Assembly: GCA_000720375.1 (NCBI GenBank)
Contig: JOAA01000003.1
Location: forward strand, 682,001-746,000
DNA from: Rhodococcus rhodnii
GTDB taxonomy: Bacteria > Actinomycetota > Actinomycetes > Mycobacteriales > Pseudonocardiaceae
DNA length: 64,000 nt
Reading direction: 5' to 3'
This document shows, piece after piece, positions 9,066-17,445 of the stretch; the stretch's first letter is position 1; the number at the start of each line of letters is the position of its first letter. The position numbers and the translations under genes are program-made. The notes beneath the pieces are model-generated. The model saw only the letters and a program-made list of their open reading frames with translations, made no database searches and was not told the DNA's origin.

Positions 9066-9854
9066 CACCACGGTATTCAGCCAGTTCGGGTCGTTCAGCG
9101 CCTGCACGATCTTGCCGTTCACCACGACCGTCGGCGTGCCGAAGCCGACCTGGCCGTTGCCGAAGTCCTGGCGCAGCGCCGGATCGTTGGAGACCTTCTG
9201 GTAGGCGTCTTCGACGATCTGGTTGTACTTGCCGCTGTTCACGCCGTTGGCGAAGTCCGGTGACGTGATACCGAGGTCCTGGCCCAGCTTGATCAGCTGG
9301 TTCTTGTCGTACCCGCGCGCGCCTTCCTCGGGCTGGGCACCGAACAGGCTGGCGTGGTACGCCGGGAACTTGCCCGCGTCGGCGGCCAGCAGGGCGGCGT
9401 TCGCCGAGTCGAGCGAGTAGCCGGGCGGGTCGGAACGGTTGTTCAGCAAAGTCAGCATGTGGTAGCGGACACGCACTGTGCCGTCCTGGATCTTCTGCTC
9501 CAGCTGCGTGGCGTACTGGTCCTCGAAGGTACGGCAGACCGGGCAGAGGAAGTCCTCGTAGACGTCCACGGTGACCTTGGCGGTGTCCTTGCCGACCAGC
9601 ACGGTGGCACCGTCGCGTTTGGCCTCCAGCTCGGCGGACACGTTCTTCACCGGGATCTGCACGCCCGCGGCTTCGTTCTTCTGGCTGTTGGTGATCAGCA
9701 CGCCCGCCAGCACCGCCGCGGCGATCACCACGACCACAGCGACCGTGATGATGACCTTGTTGCGGTCGCTCTTCGACTTGCGTGCCGCAGCCACAGCCCG
9801 TTGCGCGGCCTGTTCCTGCCGTCGCTTCCGCGCGTTGCGCTCGGCTCCACCCAC
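9051..9854 (-). CDS. Membrane-anchored DsbA-family thioredoxin-fold protein
   Basis: The product is 267 residues from GTG 9854, with a GGAGAGG/AAGGA region upstream. An N-terminal basic cytoplasmic tail is followed by a membrane helix at about 33-54, then an extracytoplasmic thioredoxin fold with active site C104-P-V-C107 in F-L-C-P-V-C-R-T-F. The cis-Pro loop is G-T-P-T-V-V-V-N-G. This is the Thioredoxin_4/DsbA-like architecture of actinobacterial extracytoplasmic disulfide oxidoreductases. It starts six bases after the stop of the MauE-like gene, so the two form an operon. MauE/DoxX-type proteins are thought to pass electrons to or from such thiol proteins. A direct role in cell-envelope disulfide formation is probable but inferred. 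Confidence 0.88.
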   Translation of the reverse strand: MGGAERNARKRRQEQAAQRAVAAARKSKSDRNKVIITVAVVVVIAAAVLAGVLITNSQKNEAAGVQIPVKNVSAELEAKRDGATVLVGKDTAKVTVDVYEDFLCPVCRTFEDQYATQLEQKIQDGTVRVRYHMLTLLNNRSDPPGYSLDSANAALLAADAGKFPAYHASLFGAQPEEGARGYDKNQLIKLGQDLGITSPDFANGVNSGKYNQIVEDAYQKVSNDPALRQDFGNGQVGFGTPTVVVNGKIVQALNDPNWLNTVVSQAG

Positions 9855-9859
9855 GTCCT

Positions 9860-10354
9860 TCAGTCCTCTCCCACTACAGCCGGGCGCTTGGTCAGCCACC
9901 CGTCCATCGACAGCAGGCTGTGCGGTCGGACGATCAGCCAGCCTGCGAGCACCATGAACCCGATGTCCCGTGCGATCTCCTGTGGGTACGCCGTCTGCCC
10001 CGCTGCCACCTGACCACCGCCGCCGAAGCAGCCGCAGTCGATGGTCAGCCCGCGCGCCCACGCCTGCGAGATCGCGATGATGAACGCGACCAGCACGACG
10101 ACGGACAGCACGGCGACCAGCCGCGTACCCAGACCGAGCAGCAGCAGCACACCGAGTGCGATCTCCAGGAACGGCACCGCGGCGGCGACCACGCTGACCA
10201 CGCCGTGCGGCAGCAGGTCGTACGCCTGCACCGCGATATAGGCCTGGTTCAGGTCTGCGGCCTTGATCGCACCTGACACGAACCACACAGCCGCCAGCCC
10301 AAGCCGCGCCACTGTGCCGATTCCGTCAAGCACACGAGGTGACGGTCGAACCAC
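9860..10354 (-). CDS. MauE/DoxX-like membrane redox protein
   Basis: A four-helix membrane protein of about 164 residues, beginning R-L-G-L-A-A-V-W-F-V-S-G-A-I-K-A. It contains the D-C-G-C-F-G-G-G-G segment (cysteines near 107 and 109) diagnostic of the MauE family in actinobacteria. The start is uncertain: GTG 10354 and GTG 10333 are both in frame, and neither has a clear ribosome site. It is the first gene of an operon with the DsbA-like protein. MauE of methylamine-utilisation clusters supports disulfide chemistry during maturation of periplasmic enzymes. Here the pair is more likely a general membrane electron relay for the DsbA-like partner. The opposite-strand hrpB starts 97 bp away, so the two promoters share this gap. 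Confidence 0.82.
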   Translation of the reverse strand: MVRPSPRVLDGIGTVARLGLAAVWFVSGAIKAADLNQAYIAVQAYDLLPHGVVSVVAAAVPFLEIALGVLLLLGLGTRLVAVLSVVVLVAFIIAISQAWARGLTIDCGCFGGGGQVAAGQTAYPQEIARDIGFMVLAGWLIVRPHSLLSMDGWLTKRPAVVGED

Positions 10355-10450
10355 GGTGGCGACGATACCGGGGCAAACTGAGGGATACCTGAGCAAGGAC
10401 GATCCTTCAGACCAGTTCCCGCCGTGACCGAATCGACGTGACCCGACCGT

Positions 10451-12775
10451 ATGAATCTTCCCGACCTGCCAATCCGGGCCGTGCTGCCAGAACTGACCCG
10501 CACGCTGGCCGAACACGGCACCACGATCCTGGTCGCTCCGCCCGGCACAGGCAAGACCACAGTGGTCCCGTTGGCCCTGAGCGGCCGGGTGATCGTGGCC
10601 GAGCCGCGCAGGCTGGCGGCCCGTGCCGCCGCGGCCAGGATGGCTTCTCTGCTGGACGAGCCAGTCGGCCGAACAGTCGGTTACGCCGTCCGCGGCGACC
10701 GCAAGACGTCGAAGGACACCCGGATCGAGGTCGTCACGTCCGGCCTGTTGGTCCGGCGGATCCAGCACGATCCCGAGCTGTCCGGTGTGGACACCGTGCT
10801 GCTGGACGAGTGCCACGAACGGCACCTGGACGCGGATCTCCTGCTCGCGCTGCTGACCGACGCCCGTGCGTTGCGACCGGATCTGAAGCTGCTGGCCACG
10901 AGCGCGACCGTGGCCGCGGAACCGCTGGCCGAAATCCTCGACAACGCGCCCGTGCTGAAGGTCGACGCCCGCACCTACCCCACCGAGACCACCTACCTCC
11001 CGCCGCTCAGAGGCGAACGGTTGGAGTCCTGTGTCACACGGGCGACCCGACGGGCATTGTCCGAAACGGACGGTGATGTCCTGGTCTTCTTGCCTGGTGC
11101 GGCCGAGATCAACCGGGTTCGGCAGATGCTGGACGGCGTGAACGTGGTCACGCTGCACGGTCGCCTGGCCGCCAAGGACCAGGACGCGGCCCTGAAGCCC
11201 ACCACTGGGCAGCGGGTCGTCCTGGCTACCGCGGTCGCGGAGTCGAGCCTGACGGTTCCCGGCGTGCGCGCGGTCGTCGACTCGGGCCAGTCACGGGTGC
11301 CCAGAGTGGATCATCGCCGTGGCCTGCCGGGCCTGGCCACCGTGCGCACCTCGGCGGCGGTGGCCGATCAGCGGGCCGGCAGGGCTGGCCGTGAAGGCCC
11401 TGGCCGGGTGTATCGGTGCTGGCCGGAGCACGAACAGTCCACGCTGCCCCGGTATCCGGAGCCGGAGATCCGGGTCGCCGACCTGACTCGGTCGGCCCTG
11501 GAACTCGCCTGCTGGGGTACGCCGGACGGGTCCGCGTTGCGCTGGTGGGACGCACCACCGGAAGGTGCGCTCAAGGCCGGGCAAGCGGTCTTGCACGACC
11601 TGCACGCGTTGAACAACGACGGCACACCAACGGATCGTGGCCGCAGGATGGCCGACGTCGGCCTGCACCCACGCCTGGCCAGGGCTTTGCTGGACGGCGG
11701 CAAACAGGCGGCGGACGTGATCGCACTGCTGGACGACGACACCCTCACCGACGACGTCGACTTGGAAACCGCACTGCGCAAGGTGAAGAGCTCGCAACGC
11801 TGGCGCCGTGAGTCCCAACGCCTCGCGGGCATGGTCCCGCACAGCGAAGTGCCCAGCGACCCGGCGAAGGTCGTCGCGCTCGCGTATCCGGAACGGCTGG
11901 CCAGGAGGCGGGCAGCGGAATCCCGTGTCTACCTGATGGCCAGTGGCACAGCCGTGGAGCTGCCGCCGGGGACTGGGCTGGATCAGCGGGAATGGCTTGC
12001 GATCGCGGTGGCCGACCGCAAACCGGGCGAGAAGCACGGCAAGGTCCGGCTCGCCGCCGCCGCGGATGTCGAGCTGGCGACCGAGATCATCGGTCTGTCC
12101 GAAAAGGACGAGGTGTCCTGGAACGGCGATGTGGCCGCTCGCCGGGTGCGTCGCCTCGGCGCGATCGTGCTGACGGAGAAACCGCTGGCAAATCCCGATC
12201 CCGCAGCGATCGAAGCAGCACTGCGCGACGGAATCCGGGCCGAGGGCCTGTCGATCTTGGACTGGGACCCGAAGCTGCACGCCAGAATGGCACTGCTGCA
12301 CCGGGCTCTCGGTGACCCGTGGCCCGCCGTCGACGAGGAGACCGTACTGTCCACAGTGGATGTCACCGGCGCACGGAACCGCAAGGACCTCAAGAAGATC
12401 AACCCGTTGCGGGCGATGTTGCCGTGGCCCGCGGCCGCGCGGCTGGACGAGCTCGCGCCGGTACGCGTCGAAGTCCCGTCCGGATCAAGGATCGCGGTGG
12501 ACTACGCCGGCGAACGGCCTGTCCTTGCCGTGCGGCTGCAAGAGATCTTCGGTTGGCACCAGGCACCCGTGATCGCGGACGGCGAAGTCACCCTGCTGCT
12601 GCACCTGCTGTCGCCCGCAGGCCGTCCGACGGCGGTCACCGACGACCTGGAGTCGTTCTGGGCCAACGGATACCCGCAGGTCCGAGCCGAGCTGCGGGGC
12701 CGCTACCCTAAGCACGACTGGCCGGCCGATCCGTTGACCGCTATTCCACCATCCCGGCGAAAAACCCGGCGATGA
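10451..12775 (+). CDS. hrpB: ATP-dependent RNA helicase HrpB
   Basis: A 774-residue DEAH-box helicase. Walker A A-P-P-G-T-G-K-T is at 29-36, and motif II D-E-C-H is at about 119-122 (V-L-L-D-E-C-H-E-R-H). Motif III S-A-T follows, then a helicase C domain with Q-R-A-G-R-A-G-R-E-G-P-G. Then come the HA2 domain and the long HrpB-specific C-terminus ending in P-K-H-D-W-P. Length and order fit HrpB. Family members unwind RNA in vitro, but their bacterial cell function is poorly known. Start ATG 10451 fits the family N-terminus (P-I-R-A-V-L-P-E-L). The 3' end overlaps the small membrane protein by 35 bp on the opposite strand. Confidence 0.93.
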   Translation: MNLPDLPIRAVLPELTRTLAEHGTTILVAPPGTGKTTVVPLALSGRVIVAEPRRLAARAAAARMASLLDEPVGRTVGYAVRGDRKTSKDTRIEVVTSGLLVRRIQHDPELSGVDTVLLDECHERHLDADLLLALLTDARALRPDLKLLATSATVAAEPLAEILDNAPVLKVDARTYPTETTYLPPLRGERLESCVTRATRRALSETDGDVLVFLPGAAEINRVRQMLDGVNVVTLHGRLAAKDQDAALKPTTGQRVVLATAVAESSLTVPGVRAVVDSGQSRVPRVDHRRGLPGLATVRTSAAVADQRAGRAGREGPGRVYRCWPEHEQSTLPRYPEPEIRVADLTRSALELACWGTPDGSALRWWDAPPEGALKAGQAVLHDLHALNNDGTPTDRGRRMADVGLHPRLARALLDGGKQAADVIALLDDDTLTDDVDLETALRKVKSSQRWRRESQRLAGMVPHSEVPSDPAKVVALAYPERLARRRAAESRVYLMASGTAVELPPGTGLDQREWLAIAVADRKPGEKHGKVRLAAAADVELATEIIGLSEKDEVSWNGDVAARRVRRLGAIVLTEKPLANPDPAAIEAALRDGIRAEGLSILDWDPKLHARMALLHRALGDPWPAVDEETVLSTVDVTGARNRKDLKKINPLRAMLPWPAAARLDELAPVRVEVPSGSRIAVDYAGERPVLAVRLQEIFGWHQAPVIADGEVTLLLHLLSPAGRPTAVTDDLESFWANGYPQVRAELRGRYPKHDWPADPLTAIPPSRRKTRR

Positions 12776-12965
12776 GCCCGACCGCGAAATAGATCAGCAC
12801 GCCGACAACGGCCAAGGTGACAATGACCGTCGCAGGCCAGTACTTCCCACGCGTCGCCGCGTGCCAGAACGCACGCAGCTTCGGCAGCTGAGCCTTTCGC
12901 GCTCCGGTGGCCCTGTCCTCGACGCCCATCAGGTCGTCGAGCCCTGCGTCTTCGTCCACGCGCAC
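12741..12965 (-). CDS. Small single-span membrane protein, unknown function
   Basis: A 74-residue protein from GTG 12965 (a second GTG, 12959, is also possible). An acidic start (V-D-E-D-A-G-L-D-D-L) and a basic middle are followed by one strong C-terminal helix (about 45-68, A-T-V-I-V-T-L-A-V-V-G-V-L-I-Y-F). The extended C-terminal Val-Glu is short. It begins 9 bp after the upstream minus-strand gene stops, so it is probably the second gene of a pair. No family was recognised. The 35-bp convergent overlap with hrpB is unusual and could give antisense interference. Confidence 0.6.
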   Translation of the reverse strand: MRVDEDAGLDDLMGVEDRATGARKAQLPKLRAFWHAATRGKYWPATVIVTLAVVGVLIYFAVGLIAGFFAGMVE

Positions 12966-12974
12966 AAAACTAAC

Positions 12975-13343
12975 TCATAAGTGCGGTAGCGGATCCGGGG
13001 GCATGGCATCAGCCGACCACTCAGCGTCAGCGGCGTTGATTTCGGCCACGTACTCCTCGTCGACCTCGTAGACGCGGCCGCCGAGCTGGAACTCAGGTAT
13101 CACGCTCAGGTCGACCGGCCCGAGCTTGGTGTGCCTCGGATACCTGCGCCACACCGCGTTCGGCCTCGTGCGGCCACCCAGCCCGGTGTCCAGCACGGTG
13201 ATCGACGAGTCGGTGACGGCGACGAGGAAGTGTGACGAGCTGTACGGTCCGCCGACCATCGAGGCCGGAAACAAGTAGCTGATCTCTTCCCCTGGTTGCA
13301 ACAGTGCGCGCACGTGCGCACGATCACTCGATGACGGTGACAC
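12975..13343 (-). CDS. Conserved actinobacterial hypothetical protein, PH-like
   Basis: The start is set at GTG 13343, because GGGAGG lies 9 bases upstream; this gives 122 residues. Soluble and without cysteine, it shows strands such as E-I-S-Y-L-F-P-A, H-F-L-V-A-V-T-D-S-S-I-T-V-L-D and G-P-V-D-L-S-V-I-P-E-F. These resemble a pleckstrin-like or bacterial-PH fold; that assignment is an impression, not a motif match. The C-terminus is acidic and Pro-rich. It is followed 9 bp later by the small membrane protein, and the two may act together at the membrane. Its upstream region holds a TGGTATACCA palindrome. Confidence 0.6.
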   Translation of the reverse strand: MSPSSSDRAHVRALLQPGEEISYLFPASMVGGPYSSSHFLVAVTDSSITVLDTGLGGRTRPNAVWRRYPRHTKLGPVDLSVIPEFQLGGRVYEVDEEYVAEINAADAEWSADAMPPDPLPHL

Positions 13344-13450
13344 AGCGCACCACCTCCCACTACCAACTGTGGCAGAACCAGGGGCGGGATTCACTTCGCA
13401 AAAGGAGGAAAGTCGCTGGTCACGTACGGTATTGAGAGGTATCGGCGAGC

Positions 13451-13460
13451 TGGTATACCA
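13451..13460. promoter_or_regulatory. 10-bp palindrome upstream of the PH-like gene
   Basis: A perfect TGGTATACCA lies in an AT-richer patch 108 bp upstream of the PH-like gene start and downstream of the ribbon-helix-helix gene. It is a candidate operator or promoter element. Its short length means it could be chance. Confidence 0.35.
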
Positions 13461-13543
13461 ATTACGGGCGGGTTACGGAAAGTCAGATTCCTGCCCAACC
13501 GGCCCAAGCGCCGTGCACGCCGTGTTGCGCAAAGTAGCAAAAC

Positions 13544-13744
13544 TCACTTTTCGTCCTTACGGGGCCTGCCTTGACGCCGTTGCTTGGCTGCCTCCCCGGG
13601 CATCCGGCCCGCGTCCGACAGGGCCCGGCGTAGCAGGAACTCGATCTGTGCGTTGGTACTGCGCAGTTCGTCGTTCGCCCACCGGGCCAATGCGTCGTGT
13701 ACCGCGGGATCCAGTCGCAACAGGACGCTTTTGCGTTCCGCCAC
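13544..13744 (-). CDS. Ribbon-helix-helix (Arc-like) DNA-binding protein
   Basis: A 66-residue protein from GTG 13744, with GAGG six bases upstream. The N-terminal strand E-R-K-S-V-L-L-R-L-D-P-A-V-H-D-A-L-A-R-W-A is followed by two helices (S-T-N-A-Q-I-E-F-L-L-R-R-A-L). This is the Arc/MetJ fold in which the beta-strand dimer reads DNA. The basic tail G-R-P-R-K-D-E-K is AT-hook-like. It starts 7 bp after the SPFH gene stops, so the two are co-transcribed. The 16-bp palindrome ahead of the SPFH gene is a natural site for autoregulation by this protein (inference). It has no HicA- or RelE-type toxin partner. Confidence 0.82.
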   Translation of the reverse strand: MAERKSVLLRLDPAVHDALARWANDELRSTNAQIEFLLRRALSDAGRMPGEAAKQRRQGRPRKDEK

Positions 13745-13751
13745 AACAACC

Positions 13752-14678
13752 TCATTGGTAGAGCGAGCCGGTGTTCACCACAGGTTGGGCATCTCGGTCA
13801 CCACATAGCACCACCATCAGGTTGCTCACCATGGCAGCCTTCCGCTCCTCGTCCAGCTCGACGACATCGTTCTGGGCCAGCCTGTCCAGCGCCATCTCGA
13901 CCATCCCGACCGCGCCTTCGACAACGAGCTGACGCGCGGCGACAACCGCGCCTGCCTGCTGACGGCGAAGCATGGCCTGGGCGATCTCGGGAGCGTACGC
14001 CAGGTGCGTGAGCCTGGATTCGATCACCCGCACACCGGCCGACTCCACGCGCGCGCTGATCTCCGTCGAGAGCTTCTCGGTGATCTCGTCGGCGTTGTCC
14101 CGCAAGGAAAGCGCGTCCGAGCCGTGTGAGTCATACGGATAGCTGTTGGCGATGTGCCGGATCGCGGTCTCGGTCTGGATGCTGACGAACTGGACGAAGT
14201 CGTCGACCTCGAACATCGCCCGCGCGGTGTCGTTGACCTGCCAGACGACCACGGCCGCGATCTCGATCGGATTGCCGTCCAGCTCGTTGACCTTCATCAC
14301 CGCGGTCTCGTGGTTGCGGATCCTGGTGGACACCTTTGCCCTGGTGGTGAACGGATTCACCCAGCGCAGGCCGGATGTCCGCACTGTTCCCACGTACCGG
14401 CCGAGGAACTGCAGGACCCTCGCTTCGCCTGGCGCGACGACGGTCAGCCCGGCGGCGAACACGGTCGTGGCCAGAATTACCAGCGCGCCCACCACGATCA
14501 GAGTGACGCCGAGCGATTTGCTGCCCTCAACCGCTTGCATCACACCCAGGGCGAGCAGCGCGGCTCCGACCAGCTCACCGACGAACGCGAGACCGGCGAT
14601 CGGCAGGCCGGCGCGTTCCGTGGCATTGCGTTCCCGAACCCGAGGCTCGGGCATGTCGACGACAGTATCGGTAGTCAT
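13752..14678 (-). CDS. SPFH/Band 7 domain membrane protein
   Basis: A 308-residue product from ATG 14678. A hydrophilic 22-residue head precedes a hairpin of two membrane helices (about 24-48 and 55-80). Next comes the SPFH domain: [38 protein letters not shown] coiled-coil-prone C-terminus contains [13 protein letters not shown]. Relatives such as stomatin, HflK/C and flotillin form membrane rings that scaffold proteases or organise lipid domains. Here the partner is a co-transcribed ribbon-helix-helix protein rather than an NfeD protease. It lies just downstream of the carboxylase, separated by 36 bp that hold a palindrome. Confidence 0.85.
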   Translation of the reverse strand: MTTDTVVDMPEPRVRERNATERAGLPIAGLAFVGELVGAALLALGVMQAVEGSKSLGVTLIVVGALVILATTVFAAGLTVVAPGEARVLQFLGRYVGTVRTSGLRWVNPFTTRAKVSTRIRNHETAVMKVNELDGNPIEIAAVVVWQVNDTARAMFEVDDFVQFVSIQTETAIRHIANSYPYDSHGSDALSLRDNADEITEKLSTEISARVESAGVRVIESRLTHLAYAPEIAQAMLRRQQAGAVVAARQLVVEGAVGMVEMALDRLAQNDVVELDEERKAAMVSNLMVVLCGDRDAQPVVNTGSLYQ

Positions 14679-14692
14679 ATCGTCAACCTAGC

Positions 14693-14708
14693 AAACTGAT
14701 ATCAGTTT
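14693..14708. promoter_or_regulatory. 16-bp perfect palindrome, putative operator of the SPFH/RHH operon
   Basis: AAACTGAT-ATCAGTTT is a perfect palindrome 14 bp upstream of the SPFH start, inside the 36-bp gap after the carboxylase gene. Its AT content stands out against the surrounding GC-rich sequence. The length and symmetry suit a ribbon-helix-helix dimer-of-dimers site. Binding by the RHH protein of this operon is inferred. Confidence 0.6.
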
Positions 14709-14714
14709 TTCCAC

Positions 14715-16499
14715 TCACCACGTGTCGACGTTCGGCCGGTTGGCCCGTGCCACCTCCTTGGGCAGGGCCGCGACGATCCACCGGCGGGTGTCGACCGGGT
14801 CGATCACGTCGTCGACCTCGAACATGGACGCGGCGTTCAGCGCCTTGCCGCGCTCGTAGGCCATCGCGATCATGTTCTCGAGGGTCTCCTTGCGCCGCAC
14901 GGGATCCGTGATCGCGTCGAGTTCACGCCGGAAGCCGAGCTTGACCGCGCCCTCAAGACCCATCGGACCGAACTCGGCGGTCGGCCATGCCACTGTGGCG
15001 TACGGGATTTTCGCGCCACCGCCGAACATCGCCATCGCGCCGAGCCCGTATGCCTTGCGCAGCACGACAGCACACATCGGCACGGTCAAGTTCGCGCCTG
15101 TCACGAACAAGCGGCTGAAGTGCCTGACCGTCGCGGTTTTCTCCGACTCCGGACCGACCATGAACCCGGGGGTGTCGCACAACGTCACGATCGGCAGGCC
15201 ATGACTGTCGCACAGTTGCATGAACCGCGCGGCTTTGCCGGCCGCGTCCCCGTCGATCGCGCCGCCGAGATGGCCGGGATTGCTGGCGATCAAGCCCATC
15301 GGCCTGCCTTCGATGCGGATCAACGCGGTCAGGATCCCCGCACCGAACCGCGGGCGCAGCTCCAGCACCGAATCGACGTCGGCGATCCCGTCGATCACCT
15401 GCCGGACCTCGTACGCGCGGACCCGGTTCTCCGGAACGACGTTACGCAACCGCTCCTGGTCCACAGTGGACCATTCGCCGGTGATGCCCGTGAAGTACGA
15501 CAGGTACTTCTTGGCCACTCGGACGGCCTCGGCCTCGTCGGCCACAGCGATGTCGACCACGCCATTGGGCTCCTGAACCGACAGCGGCCCAACGTCTTCC
15601 GGCGCGACCACGCCCAGACCGCCACCTTCGATCATCGCGGGCCCGCCCATACCGATCGTGGCATCGGCCGTCGCGATGATGACGTCGCAGCAGCCGAGCA
15701 ACGCCGCGTTGCCTGCGAAACATCGGCCAGCCACCACTCCGACGAGCGGAACGAGCCCGGATAGCTTGGCGAACAACGAAAACGCCGGTGCGTCCAGCAT
15801 CGCGACCAACGGGACGTCCGTGTCACCCGGCCGCCCGCCTCCACCTTCCGCGAAGAGCACCACAGGCAGCTCACGCCTGGCCGCCAGCTCGAACATACGG
15901 TCCTTCTTGGCGTGGTTGTAAAACCCTTGCGTGCCCGCGAGAACCGTTGCGTCGTAGGCAACGACAACGCTCTCCCGGCCGTTGATCTCCGCGACGCCCG
16001 CCACCATGCCGTCCGCCGGGGTCTTCTCGACGAGCTCCTCCATCGACCTGCGCTGCCGTTGCGCCGCAACGACCAGACCGCCGTACTCGACGAAAGTGCC
16101 GGGGTCACAGAGATCTTCGACGTTCTCACGGGCCGTTCGCCTGCCCTCGCGGTGCCTTCGCTCGACCGCCTGCGGCCTGTTGGCGTCCTGCCCGGCTGCT
16201 CGCCTCGCGAGGACCTCGGCCAGATCCGGCCGGATCCCGTTGTCCGTCCGCTCGATGTGACGGGTTTGCGGCGCTGCCACCGCTCCCGGCTCGATGGTCA
16301 CCAACACCTGGTCACGGCGCACGGTTTCGCCCGCGGCCACGGCGATCTCGCCGACCTGGCCGGCGATCGCCGACGTGACAACGTGTTCCATCTTCATCGA
16401 CTCGAGCACGACCAGCTGCTGGCCGGCGGCGACCTGGTCACCAGGGCTGACCGAGACCAGCACGACGGTGCCCTGCATCGGCGCGATGACGGTTTCCAT
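14715..16499 (-). CDS. Acyl-CoA carboxylase: N-terminal biotinyl domain fused to carboxyltransferase
   Basis: A 594-residue product. Residues 1-70 form a complete biotinyl/lipoyl domain with the biotinylation site E-S-M-K36-M. From about 110 onward a full carboxyltransferase with both halves follows. The beta-like half contains E-N-V-E-D-L-C-D-P-G-T-F-V-E-Y-G-G-L. Later come A-E-G-G-G-G-R-P-G-D, the G-G-P-A-M-I-E-G-G-G-L loop, and an alpha-like half with L-C-D-T-P-G-F-M-V-G-P and A-Y-G-L-G-A-M-A-M-F-G-G-G. It therefore joins BCCP and CT on one chain. No biotin carboxylase is encoded nearby, so one must come from elsewhere. An XRE-type gene sits 15 bp upstream in the same operon. The substrate acyl-CoA (acetyl, propionyl or other) cannot be decided. 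Confidence 0.87.
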   Translation of the reverse strand: METVIAPMQGTVVLVSVSPGDQVAAGQQLVVLESMKMEHVVTSAIAGQVGEIAVAAGETVRRDQVLVTIEPGAVAAPQTRHIERTDNGIRPDLAEVLARRAAGQDANRPQAVERRHREGRRTARENVEDLCDPGTFVEYGGLVVAAQRQRRSMEELVEKTPADGMVAGVAEINGRESVVVAYDATVLAGTQGFYNHAKKDRMFELAARRELPVVLFAEGGGGRPGDTDVPLVAMLDAPAFSLFAKLSGLVPLVGVVAGRCFAGNAALLGCCDVIIATADATIGMGGPAMIEGGGLGVVAPEDVGPLSVQEPNGVVDIAVADEAEAVRVAKKYLSYFTGITGEWSTVDQERLRNVVPENRVRAYEVRQVIDGIADVDSVLELRPRFGAGILTALIRIEGRPMGLIASNPGHLGGAIDGDAAGKAARFMQLCDSHGLPIVTLCDTPGFMVGPESEKTATVRHFSRLFVTGANLTVPMCAVVLRKAYGLGAMAMFGGGAKIPYATVAWPTAEFGPMGLEGAVKLGFRRELDAITDPVRRKETLENMIAMAYERGKALNAASMFEVDDVIDPVDTRRWIVAALPKEVARANRPNVDTW

Positions 16500-16514
16500 A
16501 GCGCCGATCCAACA

Positions 16515-17363
16515 TCAAATCTCCCAGCGAAGCCCAATCGTGCCGGACGCGTTGAACTCGATCAGGTGCACTGAGCCAGTTGGACTGGCGGCCAGATCCC
16601 ACGAGGACGACTCGATCCTTGCGCACCGGGCCGGGACCGCGGCCTGGTCGAACCTGGCTTCCAGGACGTAGTCCCTCGTGGTGCGGTGCAGCCTGCGGAC
16701 GAACCTGTCCGGCCGGCCTGCGTCGACGATCCGGTACTCCATGATGATCGTGTCCCCGCGCGCCAGCGGGGCGTCGAACACCAATTCCGCCACCGTCATC
16801 CCGGTCTCCGGGTCGGTGTTCAGCCTGCGCAGCGCACAGTGCTGGCCCGCGACGATCTCACCGGGCGCGTCCCAGACCACGATCCAGCGGTCGGCTCCGT
16901 CGTGGCTGGCGCGCAGTACATGCCTGCTGGCGACCTCGACCAGCCTGCCCGCGGCGTCGACTTCGATCCGGTCGTGCTGGGACAGCCGGGTCAGCCTGCC
17001 GTCCGAGGATGTGTCCACCCCGGCGAGCAAACGCTCGATTGGCATACCCCACGCCGTGAGCATCGCCTCCGGCCCTTTGGGATGCGCGGCCCGGCCGCGC
17101 GGGCGCGGGGGCCCGAGCAACGACCGCAACGCCTCCGGCGGGAGCTCGAGCACGGCCTCCAGTTCGGCCAGCGCCCGCAATGATTCCGCGCGTTCCGGCC
17201 TGCGCCTGCCGGACTGCCAATTGCTCAGCGTAGGCACGCTGATCGACACGTCACGTAGCCGCAAGCGGTAGCGGATCCGGTCGAGCGCAAGCCCGCTCGC
17301 ACTGATCGCCGCCCGCAGCGCCTCGTGGAAAGGCCCCGCTGCCAGCAGTTCCGGTGTCACCAC
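16515..17363 (-). CDS. XRE-family transcriptional regulator with long C-terminal domain
   Basis: A 282-residue product if translation starts at GTG 17363. The frame extends to TTG 17399, but that TTG is the first part of a -35 hexamer. A good promoter places the transcript start at or next to GTG 17363, so the mRNA is probably leaderless. Residues about 10-75 form a Cro/XRE helix-turn-helix (V-S-I-S-V-P-T-L-S-N-W-Q-S-G-R-R-R-P-E-R). The remaining 200 residues are a beta-rich domain of unknown ligand. The carboxylase follows after 15 bp, which suggests a dedicated regulator of, or partner to, that enzyme (inference). Confidence 0.8.
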   Translation of the reverse strand: MVTPELLAAGPFHEALRAAISASGLALDRIRYRLRLRDVSISVPTLSNWQSGRRRPERAESLRALAELEAVLELPPEALRSLLGPPRPRGRAAHPKGPEAMLTAWGMPIERLLAGVDTSSDGRLTRLSQHDRIEVDAAGRLVEVASRHVLRASHDGADRWIVVWDAPGEIVAGQHCALRRLNTDPETGMTVAELVFDAPLARGDTIIMEYRIVDAGRPDRFVRRLHRTTRDYVLEARFDQAAVPARCARIESSSWDLAASPTGSVHLIEFNASGTIGLRWEI

Positions 17364-17369
17364 GGTGCG

Positions 17370-17399
17370 AACGTAAGCGGCAGTGAAATTCTCTGTCAA
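17370..17399 (-). promoter_or_regulatory. Promoter of the XRE-carboxylase operon
   Basis: On the minus strand there is a consensus -35 TTGACA (17399-17394). An 18-base spacer and a -10 TACGTT (17375-17370) follow. Six bases later come two adjacent GTG codons, so the transcript likely begins at the start codon. Confidence 0.7.
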
Positions 17400-17445
17400 T
17401 GTCGCTCAGTAGGTGAAACCCTTACGGCTGCACGAAATTGCTCTG

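Noticed and set aside
10355..11158. Long upstream extension of the MauE-like frame across the hrpB gene
   Set aside because: It is antisense to conserved helicase sequence. The membrane protein family starts near 10354.
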